A stretch of DNA of 64,000 nucleotides from Methylobacter sp. (GCA_030684815.1 JAUXXQ010000146.1:1-64000), one strand, 5' to 3'; shown: positions 25,537 through 35,163, counted from the first letter of the stretch. Made by a program: numbers and translations. The notes: generated by a model not told the origin, from the sequence alone.

Positions 25537-26127
25537 TTAAGTTAATTGCTTCATTTCCGCCGCTTTGTTGTAATCCACGCCAACACTAATGACAAAACTG
25601 CTGGCCTCTTCAATATTCATTTCCGATTTGACTATTTTCGACTTATCGACAATCACGGTAAAGCCCGAGGTCGGGTTGGGCGAAGTCGGCACAAACAGGA
25701 CATACTTGTCATCAAGCCGGTTAGTGACGTAAGCGGGTACCCAAAGCCCTTCTTTGGGGTATTCGACATAAACCACTTCCTTGGCAATGGTGCGGTCATG
25801 CGATGAAAACATATTGATCACTTTTTTAAGCACGCGGTACACCGTATTCAACAACGGGATCCGGTCGATAATATGGTCAAATGCGCCAATCACCCAAGAG
25901 CGGCCTTCCTGCACCAATTTGTGTCCGATATAGACCAGAATAATAAAACTGACCGCAAAAACCAGCGTCGTATAAAGATAACTGTCCGCATAGCCGTAAA
26001 CCAGGCGGAACAAATCGGAAACCCGGTCTTTAACAAAAATCATGATCTGCAAGATAACCACAATGGGGATAACGGCAAGCGCGCCGATCAGAAAATAATT
26101 CAACAGCTTTTTGACCAAGTCTTTCAT
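25537..26127 (-). CDS. DUF502 family membrane protein
   Basis: A 196-residue DUF502 protein. Two transmembrane helices lie in the first 75 residues (FLIGALAVIPIVVILQIMIF and a second around 50-68). The conserved segment IDRIPLLNTVYRVLKKV follows, then a soluble C-terminal domain containing FVPTSPNPTSGF, the most conserved block of the family. Function is not established. The ribosome-binding sequence GGAGATAAAAA precedes the ATG. It is preceded by the TSUP transporter gene after 15 bases. Confidence 0.9.
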   Translation of the reverse strand: MKDLVKKLLNYFLIGALAVIPIVVILQIMIFVKDRVSDLFRLVYGYADSYLYTTLVFAVSFIILVYIGHKLVQEGRSWVIGAFDHIIDRIPLLNTVYRVLKKVINMFSSHDRTIAKEVVYVEYPKEGLWVPAYVTNRLDDKYVLFVPTSPNPTSGFTVIVDKSKIVKSEMNIEEASSFVISVGVDYNKAAEMKQLT

Positions 26128-26142
26128 TTTTTATCTCCGGTT

Positions 26143-26865
26143 TTATAGGGCTTTCGCGATTAACAAGATACCCGATGTAAACAAAAAGACGGCAAATATC
26201 TTGTTGTATTTTTCATTGTCGATGTCGTTGTAAATCAGTTCTTCGGTCAACAGGAACACGGCGACAGCGATTTGAACGAGGCTTACCCTGTCGGCGAACG
26301 GCACGCCAAATTCACTGCCGACAAAAAATAACGTCGCCAACTGAAACAAGGCGAATGTCCCATAACTGACCGCCGTAGTCACGCGCATTTTGTCTTTTGG
26401 GTATTTTTTGCTGTAAACGATCACCGTTAACAGGGAGCCGCCCAAATTGCTCAACCCATGAACCAACCCTATGGCCATCAGGTAGGCTTTTTCATACTTG
26501 ACCACCAGCTGCAGTGCATTTTCAATGGCGGCTGAAAAATTTCTTAATGCGACAAAAATCAATACCGCGCCAATGATCAGGCTGATATTGATTTTGACCG
26601 TTGTCACCAGCACTAAAAACAGCACCACAAAAGGGATGCAGTAGATCAGCAGCTTTTTATAAAAACCGGTATCAATATCGTCATAGTGCCTGAGCGCTTG
26701 TAAGGCGCTGATGGCGATAGAAACCGGCAGCAACACACCCAGCGCATCGACAAAACCGTAGCCGAGCAAAAGCAACAGCGGCGTACCGAATAACAATACG
26801 CCCACCCCAAAAATAGACTGGATAACCGATGTTGCAAACACCGTCAGTAAAATATCAACCGGCAT
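26143..26865 (-). CDS. TauE/SafE (TSUP) family membrane transporter
   Basis: A 240-residue integral membrane protein with about seven to eight hydrophobic helices. The GVGVLLFGTPLLLLLGYG segment at about 20-37 and GLVHGLSNLGGSLLTVIVY at about 130-150 are the two internally related motifs of the TauE/SafE/TSUP family. Members export sulfite, sulfoacetate or other small organic anions; the substrate here is unknown. It is first gene of the TSUP-DUF502-lipoprotein unit. A R2 element lies about 125 bases upstream. Confidence 0.85.
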   Translation of the reverse strand: MPVDILLTVFATSVIQSIFGVGVLLFGTPLLLLLGYGFVDALGVLLPVSIAISALQALRHYDDIDTGFYKKLLIYCIPFVVLFLVLVTTVKINISLIIGAVLIFVALRNFSAAIENALQLVVKYEKAYLMAIGLVHGLSNLGGSLLTVIVYSKKYPKDKMRVTTAVSYGTFALFQLATLFFVGSEFGVPFADRVSLVQIAVAVFLLTEELIYNDIDNEKYNKIFAVFLFTSGILLIAKAL

Positions 26866-26991
26866 TATGTACTCCTTTTTTATTATTGTTGGCCGGGTAC
26901 TTTATTATATTCGGGGGTAAAAGTAAGCGATTTTCTGATTAACCCCTGCCCACACGCACTGCCTGTGGGCAGGCTTGGCTTATGAAAAAAC

Positions 26992-27184
26992 GGCTATCAA
27001 CTTAACACAGGACAGACCTTCCAGGTTTTTACTGGAGCCGCTCCCGACGGCTCCAGCACTTCCGCCATCCATGGCAGTCGTACTGGAGCCGCTCCCGACG
27101 GCTCCAGCACTTCCGCCATCCATGGCAGTCGTAAAACCTGGAAGGTCTACTTCGGCATGCTTGTCCCGCTTTAAATGGGAAGCC
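26992..27184. mobile_element. R2 MITE-like element carrying a doubled 51-bp loop module
   Basis: Inverted ends (left GGCTATCAACTTAA, right TTTAAATGGGAAGCC) and a core hairpin AGACCTTCCAGG/CCTGGAAGGTCT. The flanks GAAAAAAC and GAAAAACC match at 7 of 8 positions, suggesting an 8-bp target duplication. The hairpin loop holds two exact tandem copies of a 51-bp module (27031-27081 and 27082-27132). Confidence 0.8.
27031..27132. repeat. 51-bp tandem repeat, two exact copies, in the loop of R2
   Basis: Each unit begins ACTGGAGCCG and ends ATGGCAGTCGT. Each contains its own hairpin (CTGGAGCCG, loop CTCCCGA, CGGCTCCAG) and a smaller one (GCCAT/ATGGC). A single copy in the opposite orientation with a 2-base insertion is at 51843-51895, again inside an R2 loop. 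Confidence 0.9.
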
Positions 27185-27203
27185 GAAAAACCAAGCTATC
27201 CGC

Positions 27204-27599
27204 TTACATCGCGTAACCCAACAAGCTGATGCTGACCCAGCCGAAGCCTATCGTGGTGATGAGAAAGCTGATGGCCGAGTAGGCTTTCCAGTGGGTTTTT
27301 TCCCAAAAATTGGGATCGAAAGCCGCCACAACAAAAACACACGGATTGGTCAGGCCACCGATGACCACCAGCCAGCAGGCGGTTACCGATAACGGCACCT
27401 TGACCGCATAAAAGCCCAGGCAGAACAAAGCCATTAAGGCAAAATCGATATGCGCCCTGATCAGGGTTTTATAGTCGGTTAGGAACTCGCCATCAATGCC
27501 CTTAATCGGGAACCAGCGGGCAAACGTCATCAGCCATGCCGAAACCAGCACCGCAAAAATCATCAGCACCGCGCCAATCAATAATATTTCCATCGTCAT
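27204..27599 (-). CDS. Integral membrane protein, unknown function
   Basis: A 131-residue protein with four hydrophobic helices (about 5-25, 50-68, 72-92 and 108-128) and little soluble sequence. A longer frame starts at 27638, but MTMEILLIG at 27599 has a GAGATA ribosome site. I recognise no named family. It is separated from neighbours by mobile DNA: an R2 element ends 19 bases beyond its stop codon. Confidence 0.7.
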   Translation of the reverse strand: MTMEILLIGAVLMIFAVLVSAWLMTFARWFPIKGIDGEFLTDYKTLIRAHIDFALMALFCLGFYAVKVPLSVTACWLVVIGGLTNPCVFVVAAFDPNFWEKTHWKAYSAISFLITTIGFGWVSISLLGYAM

Positions 27600-27638
27600 T
27601 ATCTCGTTTTTATAGGTTATAAAAAATACACTTACCAA

Positions 27639-28001
27639 TCAATATATTGGCATTAGAGTATACTGGCCTGCATAGTGATGATCAACTGATTTCCCCCATT
27701 GCCCATGCCGTCAAACCTGCAAGAAAGCCCCCTTCGCGCCGCAACAAAGCTGTTTCGCGAAACCGGGAAAAGATGGGCTAATTTTTGACTGGGCACATGC
27801 CCACAATGATGATCGCGGCTTTCAAACCAATACCTACGCTTTTAAGCTTAGCAAAAATAGCCGGAAAACAGATCCGCTAATTAGTGTAAAATCCCACGCA
27901 CTTTTACGCTATGTTGATGCCCGAACCGGTACACTTTAAGAATGTTTATCACTGACCTGGATGCTACCTTGGCAAAATGGCGGTTTCACTATAAAAAAAA
28001 T
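27639..28001. other. Intergenic stretch without recognised genes
   Basis: No frame with a plausible start and ribosome site was found in either direction, and no repeat beyond R1 copy B, which begins at 28002. The sequence has no obvious low-complexity bias. Confidence 0.5.
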
Positions 28002-28156
28002 GTAACTACTCAGGGATTGTTGAAAATGACTAAATAGAACACGGGTTAAACGGATAATCACGGATTGTAAAAGCACAGCCTATTTTAAAAAATCCGTGTA
28101 AATCCGTCTAATCTGTGTATTCCGCGTCTATTTCTTTTTTTTGCTGAGCAGTCACC
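28002..28156. mobile_element. R1 MITE-like element, copy B, with 8-bp target duplication
   Basis: The left end is GTAACTACTCAGGGA and the right end is the complement of GTGACTGCTCAGC. It is flanked by AAAAAAAT at 27994-28001 and 28157-28164. The two halves are themselves imperfect inverted repeats (AACACGGGTTAAACGGAT against ATCCGTGTAAATCCGTC-like sequence), so the whole element can fold on itself. It is 155 bp with no gene. Confidence 0.85.
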
Positions 28157-28313
28157 AAAAAAATTTAAAGTAACAGCAACCGCCCTGCTCTACTATGTGC
28201 GCTTATTTGGCCTCGCCCCGGCATTTCCTGCCTACCTTAAATTGAGTAGGCACTTATTGCCCAAACATCGTTAACCTTCCCTTTTACCTAAAGATTTGAA
28301 CAGAGATATATCA

Positions 28314-28523
28314 ATGGCACATTCCATTCAAGAAATAACTGCAAAAATTAGTGCGCTTCCCGAGCCTATGCAACAAGAAGTATTTAATTTTATTGACTTT
28401 ATGCATGAAAAATCTGTTCGGTTAGCCATATCAGCCAAACAGGAGTCCGACTTGCTAAGCGATCAAGCCTTAGCAGCCGACTGGAAACGTCCCGAAGAGG
28501 ATAATGCCTGGAAGACTTATTAA
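28314..28523 (+). CDS. DUF2281-type small protein, possible orphan antitoxin
   Basis: A 69-residue protein starting MAHSIQEITAKISALPEPMQQ and continuing EVFNFIDFM, the typical N-terminal helix pair of DUF2281 proteins, with a C-terminal WKRPEED tail. The start at 28314 is an ATG; the frame also extends to a TTG at 28296. Such proteins are often antitoxins next to a PIN or RelE gene, but no toxin frame follows here. It is probably an orphan. Confidence 0.65.
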   Translation: MAHSIQEITAKISALPEPMQQEVFNFIDFMHEKSVRLAISAKQESDLLSDQALAADWKRPEEDNAWKTY

Positions 28524-28904
28524 TAACTGATGCCCGATACCCAAACTTTTAGCTTAAAAAATAAATCAATAAATTATCGCTTTGAAAATATTTTATTCAC
28601 CACGAAGAACACGGCGTACACGAAGAGTAAAGCTCCTGGTGATACATTAATGGGAAGTTACTTTAGCCGAAGCTAAAGGCCACTAACCAGAGATGACAGC
28701 CCTATTCCGTATTAGGTAAGGGTTGATGCAGGCAATTCAAACCCAATTAAGATACACATGCACATAGTAGGATATGGCCAACAATAACGCCCCTAAACCC
28801 GTTCGCGGAGGGCTTGCCGAACCACAACACCCGTCGATGAGGCCTTGCATCAGGACGTTATTGTTGGCCATATCCTTAAAGATTTTTAAATTCGGAACCC
28901 ACTA
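28524..28904. other. Region upstream of fhs with a long inverted repeat
   Basis: There is no credible gene. A perfect 21-bp inverted repeat lies at 28769-28789 (begins AGGATATGG) and 28856-28876, enclosing 66 GC-rich bases and ending 28 bases before the fhs ATG. The rest (28524-28768) shows nothing I can name. Confidence 0.75.
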
Positions 28905-30578
28905 ATGTCAGACATAGAAATAGCGCAACAAGCCCACATGAAACCGATCATCGGTTTGGCGAAAGAACACTACGGCATTGACGCCGAACACTTGGACCCC
29001 CACGGCCATTACAAAGCCAAATTGTCGCTGGAATACATTAACAGCCTGTCCGATAAACCAGACGGCAAGCTGATCCTGGTGACTGCGATCAGCCCTACCC
29101 CGGCCGGCGAAGGCAAAACCACCACTACAGTCGGTTTGGGCGATGCGATGAACCGTATCGGCAAACTTACCATCATGTGCCTGCGCGAACCGTCCTTAGG
29201 CCCGTGTTTTGGCGTAAAGGGCGGCGCGGCGGGCGGCGGTTATGCGCAAGTGGTGCCGATGGAGGACATCAACCTGCATTTTACCGGCGATTTTCATGCC
29301 ATCGGCGTGGCACACAACCTGCTGTCGGCGTTAATCGACAACCATATCAACCACGGCAACGATCTGGACATCGACCCACGGCGCATACAATGGAAACGCG
29401 TGGTTGACATGAACGACCGCGCCCTGCGCAACATTGTGGTCGGCATGGGTGGCGCGGCCAACGGCTATTTGCGCGAAGACGGTTACGACATTGTGGTCGC
29501 GTCCGAAGTCATGGCGATTTTATGCCTGGCAACCAGCCGGGCAGACCTTAAAGAACGGCTGGGGCGTATCGTCATCGGCTATAAAACCGATAGAATCACG
29601 CCGGTTTATGCCCGCGACCTGAACGCGCAAGGCTCGATGGCGGCGCTGTTAAAAGATGCGATAAACCCTAATCTGGTGCAAACGCTGGAAAACAATATCG
29701 CGATCATTCACGGCGGGCCGTTTGCCAATATCGCCCACGGCTGCAACACCGTAACCGCCACCAAAACCGCGCTGAAACTGGCCGATTATGTGGTCACCGA
29801 AGCGGGTTTCGGCGCCGACTTGGGCGCGGAAAAATTTATTGACATCAAATGCCGCATGGCGGGACTTAAACCCTCCGCCGTAGTGTTGGTGGCGACAGTC
29901 AGGGCGCTCAAATTCCACGGCGGCGTAGCCAAAGAAGCCTTAAACCAGGAGAATCTGGCGGCCCTGGAACAAGGCTTTGTCAATTTGGAACGGCATTACC
30001 ACAACATTACCGAGCATTACGGCCTGCCCTGCGTAGTCTGCGTCAATCATTTCACCCTCGATACCGAAGCCGAGATTACCCTGCTTGAACAAAAATGCGC
30101 CGCGTTGGGCGCGACATGCATCGTTTCCAAACATTGGGCAAAAGGCGGTGCCGGTGCTGAAACATTGGCCCATGCGGTCAGTGGCATTGTTGACCAGCGC
30201 GAACCTACATTTAACTACGTCTACGATGAAAACCTGAGCCTTTGGGGGAAAATAGAAGCCATTGCCACCAAGCTGTACGGCGCCGACAGCGTCACGGCCA
30301 GCGCCAAAATCAAAGCGCAATTGGCGGCATGGGATGCCGATTACGGCACCTTCCCGATTTGCATGGCAAAAACCCAAATGTCGTTTTCGACCAATCCGAA
30401 CACCAGAGGCGCACCTTCCGGCCATACCATCGAAATCAGCGATGTTAAATTGGCAAACGGCGCTGGCTTTATTGTCGCGATTGCCGGTGATATGATGACC
30501 ATGCCGGGCTTACCTAAAGTGCCTGCTGCGGAAAGAATTGATATTGATAATGACGGCAAAATCACCGGATTATTTTAA
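28905..30578 (+). CDS. fhs: Formate-tetrahydrofolate ligase
   Basis: ATP-dependent formation of 10-formyl-tetrahydrofolate from formate, feeding C1 units into purine synthesis and serine or methyl metabolism. It is 557 residues, the normal monomer length. The P-loop [16 protein letters not shown] lies at about residues 65-80. Other conserved blocks are [23 protein letters not shown]-like sequence at about 95-117 (read in the protein in shorter pieces), FTGDFHAI, and [13 protein letters not shown] around 300. The DHH phosphoesterase gene follows after 50 bases. A long inverted repeat lies just upstream of the start. Confidence 0.97.
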   Translation: MSDIEIAQQAHMKPIIGLAKEHYGIDAEHLDPHGHYKAKLSLEYINSLSDKPDGKLILVTAISPTPAGEGKTTTTVGLGDAMNRIGKLTIMCLREPSLGPCFGVKGGAAGGGYAQVVPMEDINLHFTGDFHAIGVAHNLLSALIDNHINHGNDLDIDPRRIQWKRVVDMNDRALRNIVVGMGGAANGYLREDGYDIVVASEVMAILCLATSRADLKERLGRIVIGYKTDRITPVYARDLNAQGSMAALLKDAINPNLVQTLENNIAIIHGGPFANIAHGCNTVTATKTALKLADYVVTEAGFGADLGAEKFIDIKCRMAGLKPSAVVLVATVRALKFHGGVAKEALNQENLAALEQGFVNLERHYHNITEHYGLPCVVCVNHFTLDTEAEITLLEQKCAALGATCIVSKHWAKGGAGAETLAHAVSGIVDQREPTFNYVYDENLSLWGKIEAIATKLYGADSVTASAKIKAQLAAWDADYGTFPICMAKTQMSFSTNPNTRGAPSGHTIEISDVKLANGAGFIVAIAGDMMTMPGLPKVPAAERIDIDNDGKITGLF

Positions 30579-30628
30579 CCATAACAGGGTTCAACTTATT
30601 GGCCCTTGCTTTTATCCAAGGTAACAAC

Positions 30629-31558
30629 ATGACAGAGCAAAAATTTCGACTCGTGACTCGCAGTGACTTTGACGGCTTAATCTGCGCGGTTTTATTAAAA
30701 GAACTGGACTTGATTGACGACATCAAATTCGTCCACCCTAAAGATATGCAGGACGGCATTATCGAAATCAATGACCGCGACATCACCACCAACCTGCCCT
30801 ACGTCAATGGTGTGCATTTGGCATTCGACCATCATTTGAGCGAAACCATCCGCAACGAAAAAGCCGAAAACCACATCATAGACCCGGATGCGCCTTCCGC
30901 CGCCCGCGTGGTTTATGATTATTACGGCGGCGCAACCCGCTTTCCGGCCGACTGGAATGAAATGATGGCTGCGGTCGATAAAGGCGATGCCGCACAATTC
31001 AACCGCGAAGAAATCTTGAATCCCGATGGCTGGGTGCTGATGAATTTCCTGATGGATGCGCGTACCGGTTTGGGGCGGTTCCGCGACTTTACCGTGTCCA
31101 ATTATCAGTTAATGATGAACCTGATTGATTACTGCAAAAATCATAGCATTGATGACATCCTGCAACTACCCGACGTTCAGGAACGGGTCAAGCTGTTTAA
31201 GGAACACGAAGCGGCGGCCAAAGAACAAATCCAACGCTGCTCAACCGTACACAAGAATCTGGTGGTCTTGGATTTACGCAAGGAAGAAACCATCTACGCA
31301 GTCAACCGCTTCATGATTTACGCCTTGTATCCCGACTGCAATATCTCCATCCATGTGATGTGGGGCGTCAAGCAGCAAAATACCGTGTTCGCAATCGGCA
31401 AATCCATTTTAAACCGCAGTTCCAACACCAATGTCGGCGAACTCTGCCTAAGCTACAACGGCGGCGGACATCTGAACGCAGGCACCTGCCAAGTTGCCAA
31501 CCAGGACAGCGAACTGCATTTAAAAGCGATTATTGCAAAAATCAACCAGGACGGTTGA
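30629..31558 (+). CDS. DHH-family phosphoesterase (exopolyphosphatase-like)
   Basis: A 309-residue member of the DHH/DHHA1 superfamily. Metal-binding motifs: TRSDFDGLICAVLL (about 10-23), a downstream FDHHLSE (about 66-72) and an aspartate in DKGDAAQFN. The C-terminal DHHA1 domain ends with the GGGHLNAG nucleotide or phosphate-binding loop near residue 285. Candidate substrates are oligoribonucleotides, cyclic dinucleotide breakdown products or polyphosphate; the sequence does not decide. The frame extends to a TTG at 30599, but ATG 30629 has an AAGGTAAC ribosome site and matches the family start. It is probably co-transcribed with fhs. Confidence 0.85.
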   Translation: MTEQKFRLVTRSDFDGLICAVLLKELDLIDDIKFVHPKDMQDGIIEINDRDITTNLPYVNGVHLAFDHHLSETIRNEKAENHIIDPDAPSAARVVYDYYGGATRFPADWNEMMAAVDKGDAAQFNREEILNPDGWVLMNFLMDARTGLGRFRDFTVSNYQLMMNLIDYCKNHSIDDILQLPDVQERVKLFKEHEAAAKEQIQRCSTVHKNLVVLDLRKEETIYAVNRFMIYALYPDCNISIHVMWGVKQQNTVFAIGKSILNRSSNTNVGELCLSYNGGGHLNAGTCQVANQDSELHLKAIIAKINQDG

Positions 31559-31575
31559 TTGTTATCTGTAGTCAT

Positions 31576-31603
31576 TTAGCACTCTCGCCAAGGTGTATTC
31601 ATA
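31576..31603. repeat. Stem-loop after the DHH gene
   Basis: CGCCAAGGTGTAT pairs with ATACGCCTTGGCG (one mismatch) around two bases. It follows the DHH stop by 17 bases. No T-run follows, so an RNA-processing or repeat hairpin is as likely as termination. Confidence 0.5.
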
Positions 31604-31636
31604 CGCCTTGGCGCAGCGCCATCAACCAATGTTAAA

Positions 31637-31809
31637 GGCTCTTCCGTATTTCGCGGGGGCAAATTTACATATAGATATGTTGGGGTAGCTTCATGAAAGC
31701 CACTAGCTATCAACGCATTGATATTAGATCGAAAAAACCGTATTAATGTCACGTCTGCTGATGTGCAACATCTGCATGTAGCGGGTGTTCCGCGAAATAT
31801 GGAAGAGCC
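31637..31809. repeat. Short element with 20-bp terminal inverted repeats
   Basis: The left end GGCTCTTCCGTATTTCGCGG (31637-31656) and the right end (31790-31809) are inverted repeats with one mismatch, 173 bp apart. The interior has no gene. GGCTCTT ends recall the ISL3 family, so it may be an ISL3-derived MITE. No 8-bp target duplication was found. Confidence 0.6.
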
Positions 31810-31852
31810 AAAGTATTTTTGGATTAACAACTTATTGCGATTAATTAATATT

Positions 31853-32770
31853 ATGGGCAAACAAAGAAAATTAATCACCTTTGACTGGGCAATAAAACGC
31901 TTGCTGCGCAATAAAGCTAACTTTGGCATATTAGAAGGTTTTTTAAATGAATTATTAACAAAAAACATTACCATTTTAGATGTCCTAGAAAGTCAAAGAT
32001 ACCAAGGCTGTAGAACTCACGAATTTAACTGTGTTGATTTAAAAGCATGCAACAGCAAAGAAGAAATCATTATCATAGAAATACAATATGACCGAGAATA
32101 TGATTATTTGCAGCGCATATTCTATGGTGTTTCAAAAGCGGCTATAGAGCACATAGTAGAAAATAAATCCTATGCCAATATAACCAAAATCATTTCCATC
32201 AATATCCTTTATTTTTATTTGGGTAGCGGCACCGATTATATTTATAAAGGCACTACGCGTTTTATAGGGCTACATAATCATGACCTATTAGAACTCAATA
32301 AAAGACAAAAACAGCTTTTCAAAAAAGATACGATAGAATCGCTTTACCCTGAGTATTACCTGATTAGAATAAACCGCTTCAATGATATTGCCAAAGACAC
32401 GCTGGATGAATGGATTTATTTTTTAAAGAATGAAGAAATTAAAGAAAATTTTACCGCAAAAGGCTTAAAAGAGGCGGAAGAAAAGTTAAGTTTTATGAAA
32501 TTACCCGAAGACGAACAAAAAGCCTATGAACACTACAAAGAAGACTTGCGTTATCAAGCCAGCATGTTCGAATCATCGTTTGGGGATGGCTACTATGAAG
32601 GAAAAGCGGAGGGAAAAGCCGAGGGTCTTGCTGAAGGTGTAAATCAAACAACAAAAAATATAGCGCTAAATTTAGCTCAAGAAGGCACGCCCATTGAAAT
32701 GATTGCCAAAGTAACCGGCTTATCAGCATCAGATATTAAACAGCTTTTACAAGAATCGATTAAGCAGTAA
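31853..32770 (+). CDS. Rpn/PD-(D/E)XK nuclease family protein (putative recombination-promoting nuclease)
   Basis: A 305-residue protein. It starts KLITFDWAIKRLLRNKANFGILEGFLNELL, the hallmark N-terminus of the Rpn/PD-(D/E)XK family (read here in pieces of under 20 residues around positions 5-35). It then has CVDLKA and IIIEIQYD at about 60-85, giving the Asp, Glu and Gln of the nuclease core. The C-terminus has GKAEGKAEGLAEG repeats and a short helical tail. Rpn proteins are DNA endonucleases linked to horizontal transfer. The base composition is much more AT-rich than fhs and the sugar genes. The frame extends to 31718 through the inverted-repeat element, but ATG 31853 gives the family start. 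Confidence 0.82.
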   Translation: MGKQRKLITFDWAIKRLLRNKANFGILEGFLNELLTKNITILDVLESQRYQGCRTHEFNCVDLKACNSKEEIIIIEIQYDREYDYLQRIFYGVSKAAIEHIVENKSYANITKIISINILYFYLGSGTDYIYKGTTRFIGLHNHDLLELNKRQKQLFKKDTIESLYPEYYLIRINRFNDIAKDTLDEWIYFLKNEEIKENFTAKGLKEAEEKLSFMKLPEDEQKAYEHYKEDLRYQASMFESSFGDGYYEGKAEGKAEGLAEGVNQTTKNIALNLAQEGTPIEMIAKVTGLSASDIKQLLQESIKQ

Positions 32771-32870
32771 TTTTTCGATAGATTATAGGGAACGCAACGC
32801 CCATTAATAAATAGCCGACAAACAAATCACCACCATGAAAAATGAAACTTCGCCTTTTAGTGGTGAATAA

Positions 32871-32961
32871 GACTATCAACTTAACGCGGGACAGACCTTC
32901 CAGGTTTTAAAAACCTGGAAGGTCTACTTCGGCATGCTTGTCCCGTTTTAAATGGAAAGCC
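32871..32961. mobile_element. R2 MITE-like element, simple copy
   Basis: A 91-bp copy without the loop module: the ends are GACTATCAACTTAACGCGGG and the complement of GGCTTTCCATTTAAAACGGG, with the core hairpin AGACCTTCCAGG/CCTGGAAGGTCT. The flanks GTGAATAA and GTGAAAAA match at 7 of 8 positions. It stands directly before ddhA, where ddhD would lie in the collinear Salmonella locus. Confidence 0.8.
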
Positions 32962-33036
32962 GTGAAAAAAATGTTTTCAATAACCCCTGTTAAATAAGCA
33001 ATCCTTAAAAAACACCTTCATCTCAAGCAACCAATT

Positions 33037-33804
33037 ATGAAAGCGATTATTCTTGCCGGCGGATTAGGCTCACGGCTCAGTGAAGAAACGTCAATCCGGC
33101 CTAAACCGATGATTGAAATTGGCGGCAAGCCGATACTCTGGCATATCATGAAAACCTACTCAGCCCACGGCATACATGACTTTGTCATTTGCTGCGGCTA
33201 TAAAGGCTATGTCATTAAGGAATATTTCGCCAATTACTTTTTGCACATGTCCGATGTGACCTTCGACATGCGCCATAACAAGATGGAAGTGCATCAACAA
33301 CATGCGGAACCCTGGCGCGTGACCTTGGTTGATACCGGCGACGATACCATGACCGGCGGGCGCATTAAGCGTGTTGCCGACTATGTAAAAGGCGAGGATT
33401 TTTGCTGCACTTACGGCGATGGCATCGGCGATGTCAATATCACCCAACTCATTGAATTTCATAGGAAACAAGGCAAATTAGCGACCTTAACCGCAACGCA
33501 GCCGCCGGGGCGCTTTGGCGCGCTTAACCTGAACGGGAACAATGTCGTTAGCTTTCAGGAAAAACCCCAAGGCGATGGCGGCTGGGTAAACGGCGGTTTT
33601 TTTGTGCTCTCGCCCAAGGTGCTTGATTATATTGACAATGACCACACCGTTTGGGAGCGCGAACCGATGGAACAATTGGCCAGAGACAGACAAATGTCCG
33701 CTTATTTCCATGCCGGTTTTTGGCAACCTATGGATACCTTGCGCGATAAAATCCACCTTGAAACATTATGGGCTGACGGCAAAGCGCCGTGGAATGTATG
33801 GTAG
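33037..33804 (+). CDS. rfbF: Glucose-1-phosphate cytidylyltransferase (DdhA/RfbF)
   Basis: Makes CDP-glucose from CTP and glucose 1-phosphate, first step of the 3,6-dideoxyhexose pathway. The 255-residue protein starts with the nucleotidyltransferase signature [21 protein letters not shown] (in positions 4-24) and ends with a typical C-terminal [14 protein letters not shown] block. [10 protein letters not shown] (about 126-135) holds the metal-binding Asp residues. It is the first gene of the CDP-sugar operon and overlaps ddhB. Confidence 0.96.
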   Translation: MKAIILAGGLGSRLSEETSIRPKPMIEIGGKPILWHIMKTYSAHGIHDFVICCGYKGYVIKEYFANYFLHMSDVTFDMRHNKMEVHQQHAEPWRVTLVDTGDDTMTGGRIKRVADYVKGEDFCCTYGDGIGDVNITQLIEFHRKQGKLATLTATQPPGRFGALNLNGNNVVSFQEKPQGDGGWVNGGFFVLSPKVLDYIDNDHTVWEREPMEQLARDRQMSAYFHAGFWQPMDTLRDKIHLETLWADGKAPWNVW

Positions 33805-34931
33805 CGCCATCGTTTTGGGCCGATAAAACCGTCTTGCTAAGCGGCCACACCGGCTTCAAAGGCAGCTGGCTGTCTTTATGGCTACAAACGCTGGGCGCCA
33901 ACGTCATCGGCTATGCGCTGGCCGCGCCCACCCATCCGAGTTTGTTTGCCGCCGCTCATGTCGCTGAAGGCATGGTCAGCATCGAATCGGACATCCGCGA
34001 TTTTGCCGCGCTGGCAGCCGTATTTGAAAAATATCAACCTGAAATCGTCATCCATATGGCCGCCCAGCCATTGGTGCGCTATTCCTACGCCAACCCGATA
34101 GAAACCTATTCCACCAACGTCATGGGCACGGTGCATCTGCTGGAAGCGGCAAGGCTAACCGGCAGCGTGCGCGCTATCGTCAATGTCACCAGCGACAAAT
34201 GCTACGAGAACCGCGAATGGGTCTGGGGTTACCGCGAAAATGAAGCAATGGGCGGCTATGACCCTTACAGCAACAGCAAAGGTTGCGCTGAACTGGTGGC
34301 ATCGGCTTACCGCAGCTCCTATTTTAATCCCGATAACTTCAACGACCACGGCGTGGCGCTGGCTTCAGCCCGGGCCGGTAACGTCATCGGCGGCGGCGAT
34401 TGGGCGGAAGACCGGCTGATTCCCGACATCATGCGCGCCATCATACAAGGCACAGCGGTCACTATCCGTAACCCGCACGCCATTAGGCCTTGGCAACACG
34501 TGCTGGAACCGCTGTCCGGTTATTTGTTGTTGGCACAAAAGCTTTATCAACAAGGCGCAGTTTATGGCGAAGGCTGGAATTTCGGCCCGAACGATGAAGA
34601 CGCCAAACCGGTAGCGTGGATAGTCGACCATTTAACCCAAAGCTGGGGCGAAGGCGCCAGCTGGATACAGGATGACGGCGACCATCCCCATGAAGCGCAT
34701 TATTTGAAACTCGATTGTTCAAAAGCCAAAATGCGTTTAAATTGGCGCCCGCGCTGGCCTCTTGATGAAACACTGGCACTGATTGTCAACTGGCACCGCG
34801 CCCACCAACGGGGTGAAAATATGCGTGATGTTTCGTTGGCTCAGATTCAGCGTTATGTGCTCGCCATGAACGGCGCCGAACAATCAGCAGTTAATTCATT
34901 GCTACCCGAACAGTCAAAATTGGAGATTTAA
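33798..34931 (+). CDS. rfbG: CDP-glucose 4,6-dehydratase (DdhB/RfbG)
   Basis: NAD+-dependent SDR enzyme converting CDP-glucose to CDP-4-keto-6-deoxyglucose. The Rossmann motif [11 protein letters not shown] is at about residues 17-27 and the catalytic [12 protein letters not shown] (Tyr-x-x-x-Lys) around 155-166, with [12 protein letters not shown] before it. Further ATG codons at 33789 and 33798 are both possible; the latter gives [10 protein letters not shown], the closest to the family start, overlapping the rfbF end. About 377 residues, normal length. Confidence 0.95.
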   Translation: MVAPSFWADKTVLLSGHTGFKGSWLSLWLQTLGANVIGYALAAPTHPSLFAAAHVAEGMVSIESDIRDFAALAAVFEKYQPEIVIHMAAQPLVRYSYANPIETYSTNVMGTVHLLEAARLTGSVRAIVNVTSDKCYENREWVWGYRENEAMGGYDPYSNSKGCAELVASAYRSSYFNPDNFNDHGVALASARAGNVIGGGDWAEDRLIPDIMRAIIQGTAVTIRNPHAIRPWQHVLEPLSGYLLLAQKLYQQGAVYGEGWNFGPNDEDAKPVAWIVDHLTQSWGEGASWIQDDGDHPHEAHYLKLDCSKAKMRLNWRPRWPLDETLALIVNWHRAHQRGENMRDVSLAQIQRYVLAMNGAEQSAVNSLLPEQSKLEI

Positions 34932-34932
34932 C

Positions 34933-35163
34933 ATGCAGGCAATTACTCGCATAGAAACAGTTGACGAGAGTGGGCATATACACCTGCAACTCGAAAAATT
35001 GGCCGGTGCCAAGGTGCGGATTATCATCGAAAATCTCGATACCGGTCATGCTCAGACAGCGATACCCGCTGAAAGCCTGGCTTTGGCAAAAATGCAGGAA
35101 CAAACCGGGTTCGCCACACATATTTTAGGAGCAGCTGCCGAGGACGTGTGGAATGACGTGTGA
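34933..35163 (+). CDS. Putative antitoxin of the MazF-like domain fused to RfbH
   Basis: A 76-residue protein beginning one base after the rfbG stop, with a good GGAGATTTAAC ribosome site. The N-terminal half ([17 protein letters not shown] then [14 protein letters not shown]) looks like a small beta-rich DNA-binding or dimerisation unit. The acidic C-terminal end AEDVWNDV is common in VapB- and MazE-like antitoxins. It overlaps the next gene by 11 bases (ATG within ...GGAATGACGTGTGA). I infer the antitoxin role from the adjacent PemK/MazF-like domain; its own family is not firmly recognised. Confidence 0.6.
   Translation: MQAITRIETVDESGHIHLQLEKLAGAKVRIIIENLDTGHAQTAIPAESLALAKMQEQTGFATHILGAAAEDVWNDV

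Noticed and set aside
26975-27229. 84-codon frame with a 17-residue repeat
   Set aside because: The repeat is the in-frame reading of the non-coding 51-bp module inside R2; there is no ribosome site.
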